From an uncultured Eubacteriales bacterium (GTDB taxonomy: Bacteria > Bacillota > Clostridia > Christensenellales > Borkfalkiaceae): DNA of 5,730 bases. The translations under genes and the position numbers were made by a program. The notes beneath the pieces were generated by a model. That model was not told the DNA's origin, ran no database searches, and saw only the letters and a list, made by a program, of their open reading frames with translations. Every line of letters begins with the position of its first letter. The first letter of the stretch is position 1. Below are positions 1 through 5,730 of this stretch, in pieces. Location of the stretch: positions 1 through 5,730 of the forward strand of contig CACXDQ010000216.1 in NCBI GenBank assembly GCA_902766475.1. The letters are read 5' to 3'.

Positions 1-58
1 AACGGCAATACATGAGGGAGTCAGCGGAATATCCGTAAAATGATATGTGCTTTAACAT
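1..58 (-). CDS. possible start of a further downstream gene (partial, uncertain)
   Basis: An ATG at 58-56 on the minus strand opens a frame with no stop to the window edge, giving 19 codons (MLKHISFYGYSADSLMYCR). It begins nine bases after the phosphatase stop codon, a spacing that would suit the same operon. An AGGA lies upstream, but it directly abuts the ATG, so the ribosome binding site is badly spaced. A stop-free frame of 19 codons is also not rare by chance. I do not recognise the peptide and assign no function. The alternative is that these bases are simply the 3' untranslated region; no clear terminator hairpin with a U-run is visible here, which weakly favours continued transcription. 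Confidence 0.22.
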   Translation of the reverse strand, partial: MLKHISFYGYSADSLMYCR

Positions 59-67
59 TCCTAAAAT

Positions 68-1159
68 CTATTCGATAAGAATATCGCAAATATTATCCAA
101 ATCTTCTTCCGTTACGCCCGTATCGAGCAAATACATACGCGTATTATACGCAAGGGATTTCTCCGAATCGGAATACGACTTCATTTTGTCTAAAAGCGGC
201 AAAAAGGATGTTTGGTGCATTCTGGACGGAGTATTTTCATCTAATCCGGCAAAAAACGACAAATCGTATTCACGACAAAGATCTTCTTCGCTCATTCCGC
301 ATAGCGCACCCAGTAAAAACGCAACCGTACCCGTTCTGTCTCTACCTATCGCGCAATGGAAATCGATCGGATAATTAGAAACGTCCGCAAATACCGAAAT
401 TATATTTTTAATCGCATAGGAATTAGCGTTCGCTCCGCCGTCGAACTCAAAAATACCCAATCCGTTATAGGCGTATTGCGGACATGAAATATTTATGTAT
501 TTCACTCCGTTGATCATAGGTCTTCTTTCCGTTTCGCTGACCGCCCGCAAATCGAGTTCGGTCTTTATCCCCAAATCGTTTACAATATAATCTTTGCCGG
601 CTTCGGATATATTGTCGAGCGTAGCGGAACGGAATAAAAGCCCCTGTCTGATAACGCCTTTCGGTTGATTATCATCATCGTAGACAGTCCATGCCCCCAT
701 ATCCCTCGTGTTTGTAACTCCGCCTATGTATAGAGTCCTCACTCCGTTTGCGGTTTTGATACTCCTTACAGCGCTCTTATTCCCGTCGCTTGTGTATTGC
801 CAGTAATACGTTGTTCCCGTTTTAAGTCCTCTGACGGCAAATTCGTTATTGGAACACTCGTACACCTTTGCTCCGGACATATCTGCGTTCTCTGAAATAA
901 AGAACTCGTCCGCCACGTCATCGAAAACAAATTCTGCGTATTCCGGAGCATAATGTTCCAATCCTTTTTCGTAATAGCCGTCGCAAAGTTTCGTAGTCCA
1001 TTTTTTTGATACGAATTCTGCAATTTCCTTATTCGTCGTGAAAACCGTTTGTCCGTTTTTAGGTTGTATGGCGTCAGTAAATCCGCCCCCACAGCCCGTA
1101 AACGCAACGCTCGTTATCAATAAGATTATCAAAAAAACACTTTTCTTAAAAGACTTCAT
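68..1159 (-). CDS. Cys-X5-Arg (tyrosine-type) phosphatase lipoprotein
   Basis: This is a predicted membrane-anchored phosphatase of the protein-tyrosine/dual-specificity superfamily, most like the bacterial Y_phosphatase3 group, acting outside the membrane. Numbering from the ATG at 1159 (363 aa), residues 1-22 form a lipoprotein signal peptide (Lys-rich start, hydrophobic core, AFTGC) with lipidated Cys23. Residues about 35-138 look like a fibronectin-III-type beta domain, ending with LKTGTTYYWQYT. The catalytic domain follows: the family signature NTRDMG at 150-155, then the P-loop HCAIGRDRTG at 268-277 with nucleophile Cys269 and phosphate-binding Arg275. The length is normal for such proteins and no key P-loop residue is missing. 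A GTG at 1165 is an alternative start, but a GAGAG site lies 7 nt before the ATG and too close to the GTG. The gene starts 10 bp after the mannosidase stop. The substrate could be phosphoprotein, phosphoinositide or phosphosugar; the sequence does not decide. Confidence 0.88.
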   Translation of the reverse strand: MKSFKKSVFLIILLITSVAFTGCGGGFTDAIQPKNGQTVFTTNKEIAEFVSKKWTTKLCDGYYEKGLEHYAPEYAEFVFDDVADEFFISENADMSGAKVYECSNNEFAVRGLKTGTTYYWQYTSDGNKSAVRSIKTANGVRTLYIGGVTNTRDMGAWTVYDDDNQPKGVIRQGLLFRSATLDNISEAGKDYIVNDLGIKTELDLRAVSETERRPMINGVKYINISCPQYAYNGLGIFEFDGGANANSYAIKNIISVFADVSNYPIDFHCAIGRDRTGTVAFLLGALCGMSEEDLCREYDLSFFAGLDENTPSRMHQTSFLPLLDKMKSYSDSEKSLAYNTRMYLLDTGVTEEDLDNICDILIE

Positions 1160-1166
1160 ATTCACA

Positions 1167-1171
1167 CTCTC
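1167..1171 (-). promoter_or_regulatory. ribosome binding site of the phosphatase gene, overlapping the mannosidase stop
   Basis: On the minus strand GAGAG at 1171-1167 lies 7 nt before the ATG at 1159. It overlaps the mannosidase TGA at 1172-1170. This favours the ATG over the GTG at 1165, which would have no properly spaced site. It also suggests that ribosomes ending the mannosidase can restart on the phosphatase (translational coupling). The motif is short, so the site is a moderate-strength call. Confidence 0.5.
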
Positions 1172-4100
1172 ACATTAAACAAAATTTCAGCGTGATGATT
1201 TCGTATGGTTTAAACTTCACGGCAACTTTTCCGCTTGTAAACTCTTGTTCACTCAAAACGTTTTCACAGAAATCACACTTGTACACTTTTTTAAATTTAA
1301 AACCGGTCCGTATATCGGCGCAAGTCCTTTTCCTGTACGTTTCATAAAGTCTTACTATAACGCCTTTACCGTCCTTGGACATCTTTACCGTATCTATAAC
1401 GACGTTTTTACTGTTACACTCTATAAAGGAATAAGTTTGCATTTCACCGTCGGATCGATTATCAAGGTAAAACAATGGGTTGTTAAGGTCAAACGCCAAC
1501 CTCAAAGCGTCGCTTTCCGAAAGGCTCCCGGCATGCGGATATAAAGAATAAGTAAACTTATGTTTACCCTTATCTGCGTCATGAAAGGGATAAGTAGGAC
1601 AACGCAGAAGCGTAAGTCCCAAATCGCCGCCTAAAACATCGTGTCCGTATTTACAGTCGTTCATAAGCGTAACGCCATAGCCGTTCTCGGATATGTCGGA
1701 ATATTTGTGCGCACACGTTTCAAACTTTGCTTCTTCCCACGAAGTATTGCCGTATATAGGTCTTTCTATGTTTCCGAATTGAATATCGAAAGTAGCCCTT
1801 TCGACAAAGACGTCGACGGGGAATTTTACTTTCAGCATAAGATTTTCCTGTTGCCAATCCGCTTCCGTCACAAAATCTATTCGAGGAGAAATATCGGACA
1901 TAAGTATAGTCTGCTCTATAACCGAGTCCATAAATTTTCTGGTTATTCTGAATCCCTTTTTACTGCCTAAATCAACTTTTTCACAAGACTTATAGCCCGT
2001 TACGGGATATGCCTTTTCGGTATAAAAATCTCGTACTTCCCATGCGTCGTATTCGATGGAGACGTTTTCATAAACGATGAGTTTATTTCCTTTTTCGCCG
2101 TTTTTTAAAACTTCCCTATCGTTAATTTTATCATATAATTCGGTTATTGTATAGTCGTCGTCGAAAATCAAACGGAAAAATCTGTTTTCAAGCGATTTGT
2201 CTCCGATTTTTACTTCCCCGTCGGCAACCGTTTCGTCAATTACCGAAAACCCGTATGAAGGCGCTTGTGCGACAATGTATTTCCCCTCGCACGCAAGATC
2301 GGCGGTAATACCGAAAGGCTGCATATTGAAAACAACCTTACCGCACTTTGCTTTTAATGCAATCTCTTTGCTTAATTGATTCAAAAGCTTTTCTCCATCA
2401 AGCATTAACTTCTCGTACATTCGGTCTGAATCGTCGTACACTTCTTTTATACCGGAGCCGGGCAATACGTCATGGAATTGCAGATCGAGCAGATTGCGCC
2501 ACATATCGTCGAGTTGACGCCGAGGATAGGTCGCTCCGTTTAAAACGCAATTCATCGTCGCCAAAGCCTCTATATTATGAATGAGATATTCGGACTTTCT
2601 GTTATTGCGCTTATTTTTTGCCATTGCGGTAAGCGTTCCTCTATGAAATTCAAGATAGAGTTCCCCTACCCACGAAGATAATTTACCCTTTGACTTCTCC
2701 TTTATATAATCAAAAAAACGACTTATAGTTCCGTTTTCGGCATTTGGACAACCTGGGATACCCCTCTTCATTCGGGATATATTTTCAAGTTGTTCGGCAG
2801 TCGGACCGCCGCCGCCGTCGCCGTAGCCGTAACATAACAGCACTTTATCCGACGCCATCTTATCCGTAAACCTATCGTAAGTTCCGGCAAGAAAATCGGG
2901 CGACGCATTCGCATTATACGTAGTAAGCCTTTTATCTTCGGAATGAATACTTTGGCAAGTTATAAAATAGGTGAATATTTCAGTTCCGTCTATACCTCGC
3001 CAAGTAAATACGTCATGCGGCATAGTGTTGCGGTCATTCCAAGAAATTTTAGACGTTACGAAAGTATCGATCCCTGCAGATCTCAGGATCTGCGGCAATG
3101 CCGCACTGTATCCGAAAGTATCCGGCAACCATACGATATGGCTGTCAACGTTAAATTCTTCTTTAAAAAACTTTTTACCGTAAAGCAGTTGTCTTACAAT
3201 GCTTTCGCCGCTCGGAAGGTTGGTGTCACATTCAAGCCATAACGCCCCCTCCGTTTCAAATCTGCCCTCTTTTACCCTTTCTTTTATCCGTGCATACAAA
3301 TAAGGATCTTCTTCCTTAACGGCATTATAAAGATACGGCTGCGAACAGAAAAAGGTATAATCGGGATACTTTTTCATGTTCTCCAACACCGTCGCAAAAC
3401 TCCTTTGCGCCTTCTCTCTGGTTTGAGCAAACGTCCACAGCCACGCTATATCTATGTGAGTTTGACCTACGACAACGCAACTTTCAGGTTGCTTTTCGCA
3501 ATATCCGATATAGAATTCATTCTCGAAGTATTCTGTCGCCTTCTTTACGGACTCTGCATATTCCGCAGAATATCTGTCTCTGAAATCGACAATTTTTAAA
3601 GCTTCGTTCAAAAAATATAATATGTCGAAGTATCTTTTGGAATTTTCATCTGTAAACGACAATACGTCAAACGGAACTTTCAGATCATAATACAGTTTTT
3701 CGGTAATTTCATCGATCTCGCATATTTCTATATAGAACGGCAACTCACGGTAACAATCGAATGAGGTATATCCGTAAATATAGAGTTCAAAATCTTCTTG
3801 TCCCGTTATTTCAAAATACCTGTGGTTACAGTCTATCCCCTGAACGGCCTTCCCGTTTATATACACCAAAAACTGTGGATTTTCAGCCGCCCAGCCGCAA
3901 TAATCCGTATTAAAATAAAACCTGAGTTTTTTATCCTTTAATTCGTCGGTTATCTCGACGAAGGAATAAAACCAGATATGGTAATCGGGCGAGCCTCCGA
4001 AAAGTTGATTTTTTTCAAATTTTTTCCATTCTCCGCTATTTTTAGACGGCATTTCGCTTCCCGACTTGTATCCCGACGGCATACAGTAAACGTTTTCGAG

Positions 4101-4184
4101 AGCGTGTCGCCTTACGATAATGTTTTCCCAAAGTCGTAAAATCAACTTATTTACTCTTTCATAGTAAGATTTGTTAGAGAGCAT
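1170..4184 (-). CDS. alpha-mannosidase, glycoside hydrolase family 38
   Basis: This zinc-dependent retaining alpha-mannosidase removes alpha-linked mannose from the non-reducing ends of glycans or oligosaccharides. From the start at 4184 it is 1004 aa, normal for the AMS1/MAN2C1-like branch. Residues about 50-150 form the N-terminal beta domain typical of that branch (NPQFLVYINGKAVQGID at 102-118). The catalytic barrel carries GQTHIDIAWLW with metal ligands His243 and Asp245, WLPDTFGYS with nucleophile Asp355, GDGGGGPT at 455-462, LYLEFHRGT at 509-517, and QFHDVLPGS with metal ligand His571. The C-terminal beta-sandwich part is intact and there is no frameshift. No signal peptide or membrane segment is seen, so it should act in the cytoplasm on imported oligosaccharides. 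The frame is open to an ATG at 4259, but the ATG at 4184 has AGGAA six bases upstream, and the 25 extra residues would be encoded by a hairpin. It is transcribed with the phosphatase gene. The exact linkage preference cannot be read from sequence. Confidence 0.96.
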   Translation of the reverse strand: MLSNKSYYERVNKLILRLWENIIVRRHALENVYCMPSGYKSGSEMPSKNSGEWKKFEKNQLFGGSPDYHIWFYSFVEITDELKDKKLRFYFNTDYCGWAAENPQFLVYINGKAVQGIDCNHRYFEITGQEDFELYIYGYTSFDCYRELPFYIEICEIDEITEKLYYDLKVPFDVLSFTDENSKRYFDILYFLNEALKIVDFRDRYSAEYAESVKKATEYFENEFYIGYCEKQPESCVVVGQTHIDIAWLWTFAQTREKAQRSFATVLENMKKYPDYTFFCSQPYLYNAVKEEDPYLYARIKERVKEGRFETEGALWLECDTNLPSGESIVRQLLYGKKFFKEEFNVDSHIVWLPDTFGYSAALPQILRSAGIDTFVTSKISWNDRNTMPHDVFTWRGIDGTEIFTYFITCQSIHSEDKRLTTYNANASPDFLAGTYDRFTDKMASDKVLLCYGYGDGGGGPTAEQLENISRMKRGIPGCPNAENGTISRFFDYIKEKSKGKLSSWVGELYLEFHRGTLTAMAKNKRNNRKSEYLIHNIEALATMNCVLNGATYPRRQLDDMWRNLLDLQFHDVLPGSGIKEVYDDSDRMYEKLMLDGEKLLNQLSKEIALKAKCGKVVFNMQPFGITADLACEGKYIVAQAPSYGFSVIDETVADGEVKIGDKSLENRFFRLIFDDDYTITELYDKINDREVLKNGEKGNKLIVYENVSIEYDAWEVRDFYTEKAYPVTGYKSCEKVDLGSKKGFRITRKFMDSVIEQTILMSDISPRIDFVTEADWQQENLMLKVKFPVDVFVERATFDIQFGNIERPIYGNTSWEEAKFETCAHKYSDISENGYGVTLMNDCKYGHDVLGGDLGLTLLRCPTYPFHDADKGKHKFTYSLYPHAGSLSESDALRLAFDLNNPLFYLDNRSDGEMQTYSFIECNSKNVVIDTVKMSKDGKGVIVRLYETYRKRTCADIRTGFKFKKVYKCDFCENVLSEQEFTSGKVAVKFKPYEIITLKFCLM

Positions 4185-4190
4185 AATTAT

Positions 4191-4195
4191 TTCCT
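4191..4195 (-). promoter_or_regulatory. ribosome binding site that fixes the mannosidase start
   Basis: AGGAA at 4195-4191 on the minus strand is followed by six bases and then the ATG at 4184. The in-frame upstream ATG at 4259 has no comparably spaced purine-rich site. This decides the start in favour of 4184 and leaves the hairpin at 4209-4249 as an untranslated leader element. Confidence 0.75.
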
Positions 4196-4208
4196 GTGTT
4201 TCATTACG

Positions 4209-4249
4209 GCAAATCGCCAAGTCGATGAATTTACAACTTGACGATTTGC
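4209..4249 (-). repeat. 14-bp inverted repeat (leader hairpin) upstream of the mannosidase
   Basis: The arms at 4249-4236 and 4222-4209 pair over 14 positions around a 13-nt loop. In minus-strand RNA all 14 pair, with one G-U wobble and 13 Watson-Crick pairs; on DNA this is one mismatch. No U-run follows (the next bases are CGTAATGA), so it is not an ordinary intrinsic terminator. It ends 13 bases before the ribosome binding site. Possible roles are an operator for a dimeric regulator, an mRNA-stabilising or translation-controlling hairpin, or a dispersed palindromic repeat. Confidence 0.7.
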
Positions 4250-4259
4250 ACAAATTCAT
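4225..4259 (-). repeat. 8-bp inverted repeat interlaced with the leader hairpin
   Basis: ATGAATTT at 4259-4252 on the minus strand is the exact reverse complement of AAATTCAT at 4232-4225. The 19-nt loop of this stem contains the whole 5' arm of the 14-bp hairpin, and its 3' arm lies in that hairpin's loop. The order is therefore arm a, arm b, a-complement, b-complement. The linkers are only 2, 3 and 2 nt, too short for both full stems to form together, so the two folds should exclude each other. The 8-bp stem is AT-rich and much the weaker of the two. Confidence 0.5.
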
Positions 4260-4265
4260 TCCGTG

Positions 4266-4310
4266 AAAACTCGCCTAAAAGGGCGCAAAAGACACGGCTT
4301 GGGCGAGTTC
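4266..4310 (-). terminator. weak terminator-like hairpin after the modular-protein gene
   Basis: On the minus strand AACTCGCC (4309-4302) pairs perfectly with GGCGAGTT (4275-4268), and a G-U pair can extend it. The loop is a long 26 nt and only four Ts occur at the 3' side (4269-4266), two of them within the stem. This is in the right place to end transcription of the upstream gene, but the long loop and short U-run make it a poor intrinsic terminator. Alternative pairing is possible inside the same block: CGCC (4285-4282) with GGCG (4275-4272), and CCGTG (4297-4293) with CACGG (4265-4261). Confidence 0.4.
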
Positions 4311-4332
4311 AACTTTGTTTTCATTCGGCTAC

Positions 4333-4376
4333 TTTAAAATCATCCTATATACAATTTAAAATCATCCTATATACAA
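4333..4376. repeat. perfect 22-bp tandem duplication spanning a stop codon
   Basis: Bases 4333-4354 and 4355-4376 are identical over 22 positions and directly adjacent. Read on the minus strand, the upstream copy encodes the last four residues of the modular protein (LYIG) plus its TGA stop, and the second copy lies just after it in the 3' untranslated region. The unit is not a multiple of three, so the second copy is out of frame and has no coding role. It may be a slippage duplication or the edge of a repeat block; with two copies and no spacer it is not a CRISPR. Confidence 0.9.
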
Positions 4377-5730
4377 ATTGTCGATATACATCTGCGATTC
4401 GTTTGCGTCGGTCGGCGAAAGCAAAAACCTCAGATATCCGACGTCGTCGCCTACGGATGAGAACGATTCGTCTATATTAAGCGTGAATCTATACCAGCCG
4501 TCGCCTAAATCGTAACACTTAAATCCGAAGCCGGACCAGCCGTCCGTCATATTCATCCAGGCATAACTTTCGTCGTTGACCTTGTTGAATACTGCGCTTC
4601 CGTTGCCTATGTTAAAACCTACGAACTTCATATTGCCGACAATTTTGACGTCGAAAGATATTGTCTTGCCCGAAAGGTGCAATACTTGGCTGTTTATGTC
4701 TACGACTTTGAGATCGTAATTCCAGTATGCTCCGTTGTTGCCTGCCGGAACATAACACTTGACCGACTTATCGGAATTTTCGCTTACTACCGTCGTATCG
4801 ACTTCCATCGCTCCGCCGTTTCTCGCCCTAAGCCCGCAAGAGGTAACCGAGTCGTCTTCTTCGGTCAAAGTCGGGAGATACAGGTTATCTATATACATCT
4901 GAGATTCGTTTGCGTCTGCCTGAGAAACTAAAAATCTTAAACAAGAAACGTCACTTCCGCAAACGGCAAACGAATTGTCTATATTAAGCGTAAACCTGAA
5001 CCAGCCATCGCCTAAACCGGCGCACTTAAATCCGAAACCGGACCAGCCGTCCGTCATATTCATCCAGGCGTAACTTTCGTCGTTGACCTTGTTGAATACT
5101 GCGTTTCCGTTGCCTATGTTAAAACCTACGAACTTCATATTGCCGACAATTTTGACGTCGAAAGATATTGTCTTGCCCGAAAGATATAACGGCTTTCCGG
5201 ATATATCCGACAATTTGAGGTCGTAATTCCAGTATACTCCGTTGTTGCCTGCCGGAACATAACACTTGACCGACTTTTCGGAATTTATACTTACAACTTC
5301 CGTGTCAAAAGTCATAGTCCCTCCGTTTACGATATTCAAGCCGCAGCCGCCGATAGAGTCGTCTTTTTCGGAAAGTTTCGGTTTCTCGACGAAATGGAGA
5401 TTGTCAATATTCATTTCGAGCGTACCGCTGCCGTCAGAGGCGTTAAGCGTAAAGTAAATTTTCGTAACGTTATCTATCGCTTTTTCGCCTGCAATCGCTT
5501 TGGCGTTAATATATACCTTTATCCAACCGTCGGCTATCGACTTGCAAATATGCGTGTTCTCAGTTTTATCCGCTTTTATCGAAAGCATCGTCCAAAGGCC
5601 GAGTTTATCTCCGTTTACAAAGTCCATTACCATAAGCCAACCAGTGCGCTCGCTCATCTTTATGTCAAAGACGATATATTTGTCCGTCAGATCGTAACCT
5701 TTATCCAAGGTCAATTCTATATACGGAAGA
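4362..5730 (-). CDS. tandem-module secreted or surface glycan-binding-like protein (5' end missing)
   Basis: The frame is open to the right edge (codons up to 5729 read LPYIEL before the TTG at 5714), so only the C-terminal 455 residues are visible. They hold three beta-sandwich-like modules: a divergent one (about 5730-5370), then two of about 167 residues at 5369-4863 and 4862-4365 with a period of exactly 507 bp and no indels. The last two agree at about 129 of 166 residues by hand count. Each starts (E/K)DDS, has an LSGKTISFDVKI strand and a DGW(F/Y)RFTLNID strand, and ends MYIDNLY. That aromatic-rich pattern with a terminal YIDNL is common in jelly-roll carbohydrate-binding modules, so glycan binding is likely but unproven; I cannot name the family. 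The protein ends at the last module with no LPXTG or membrane tail, so any anchor or catalytic domain is upstream, outside the window. It lies upstream of the mannosidase on the same strand. Confidence 0.85.
   Translation of the reverse strand, partial: LPYIELTLDKGYDLTDKYIVFDIKMSERTGWLMVMDFVNGDKLGLWTMLSIKADKTENTHICKSIADGWIKVYINAKAIAGEKAIDNVTKIYFTLNASDGSGTLEMNIDNLHFVEKPKLSEKDDSIGGCGLNIVNGGTMTFDTEVVSINSEKSVKCYVPAGNNGVYWNYDLKLSDISGKPLYLSGKTISFDVKIVGNMKFVGFNIGNGNAVFNKVNDESYAWMNMTDGWSGFGFKCAGLGDGWFRFTLNIDNSFAVCGSDVSCLRFLVSQADANESQMYIDNLYLPTLTEEDDSVTSCGLRARNGGAMEVDTTVVSENSDKSVKCYVPAGNNGAYWNYDLKVVDINSQVLHLSGKTISFDVKIVGNMKFVGFNIGNGSAVFNKVNDESYAWMNMTDGWSGFGFKCYDLGDGWYRFTLNIDESFSSVGDDVGYLRFLLSPTDANESQMYIDNLYIG
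4534..4676. repeat. 143-nt internal repeat core, copy in the last module
   Basis: This stretch matches 5041-5183 at 141 of 143 positions by hand comparison (differences at 4563 and in the Ser/Asn codon near 4597), offset 507 bp. It encodes the module core from the LSGKTISFDVKI strand to the MTDGW segment. The flanks are clearly more diverged than this core. Confidence 0.92.
5041..5183. repeat. 143-nt internal repeat core, copy in the penultimate module
   Basis: This is the partner of 4534-4676, with only two substitutions, one synonymous (a Tyr codon) and one Asn/Ser change. A second, shorter conserved block flanks it downstream at the DNA level (about 5222-5275 with 4715-4768). Confidence 0.92.

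Noticed and set aside
45..374. Plus-strand open frame of 109 codons
   Set aside because: It is antisense to the phosphatase catalytic domain and its product shows no motif; the other plus-strand frames in the window are likewise antisense shadows of the three real genes.
766..1107. Minus-strand open frame of 113 codons
   Set aside because: It lies entirely inside the phosphatase gene in another frame, which has a clear lipoprotein signal and catalytic motif; the shadow product shows no recognisable features.
2803..2832. GC-rich trinucleotide run
   Set aside because: It simply encodes the conserved GDGGGGP motif of the GH38 catalytic domain.
4185..4259. N-terminal extension of the mannosidase from the ATG at 4259
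   Set aside because: It overlaps the inverted repeats, has no properly spaced ribosome binding site and has a composition unlike the N-terminus of this family.
4209..4259. H-type pseudoknot using both interlaced stems
   Set aside because: Linkers of 2, 3 and 2 nt cannot span stems of 14 and 8 bp, so complete stems cannot coexist; partial pairing remains possible.
4333..4376. CRISPR-like direct repeat
   Set aside because: Only two copies, directly adjacent with no spacer, and one overlaps a coding end.
4311..4376. Promoter for the mannosidase in the AT-rich tandem repeats
   Set aside because: TATA-like and TTG-like words occur, but I found no -35/-10 pair with good match and 16-18 bp spacing, so no promoter is annotated.
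5712..5714. TTG as the start codon of the modular protein
   Set aside because: The frame continues without a stop to the window edge and falls in the middle of a module, so this TTG most likely encodes leucine in a truncated gene.

Overview
The window is a tightly packed, single-direction (minus-strand) stretch from an unidentified bacterium. Three features point to a low-GC Gram-positive, most likely a Clostridia-type (Bacillota) commensal. The DNA is moderately AT-rich. Recognisable Shine-Dalgarno sites precede the starts. The lipoprotein signal peptide is short, with a Cys-Gly-Gly-Gly start to the mature protein. This assignment is inference; there is no rRNA or other phylogenetic marker here.

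Layout in the direction of transcription (right to left). (1) 5730-4362 is the 3' part of a large gene cut by the right edge. It encodes at least three tandem beta-sandwich modules resembling carbohydrate-binding or galactose-binding-like domains, the last two about 78% identical. (2) 4361-4185 is a 177-bp gap dense in repeats: a 22-bp perfect tandem duplication across the stop codon, a weak terminator-like hairpin, and two interlaced inverted repeats just upstream of the next ribosome binding site. (3) 4184-1170 is a complete family GH38 alpha-mannosidase of about 1004 residues with the expected metal ligands and nucleophile and no signal peptide. (4) 1159-68 is a lipoprotein of the Cys-X5-Arg (tyrosine/dual-specificity type) phosphatase superfamily. 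It starts 10 bp after the mannosidase stop, and its ribosome binding site overlaps that stop. (5) The last 58 bases may hold the start of a further gene, with weak support.

The mannosidase and the phosphatase lipoprotein almost certainly form a transcriptionally, and probably translationally, coupled pair. The upstream modular protein may or may not belong to the same transcript, because a terminator-like hairpin and possible leader structures lie between. Taken together the window looks like part of a glycan-use locus: a secreted or surface glycan binder, a cytoplasmic exo-mannosidase and an extracytoplasmic phosphatase. One testable idea is that the phosphatase removes phosphate from phosphorylated mannose-containing glycans or sugars before mannosidase action; nothing in the sequence proves this.

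The least explained structure is the intergenic block 4209-4376, and the near-identical 143-nt core shared by the two repeat modules. No CRISPR array, tRNA, rRNA, transposase or phage gene was seen.
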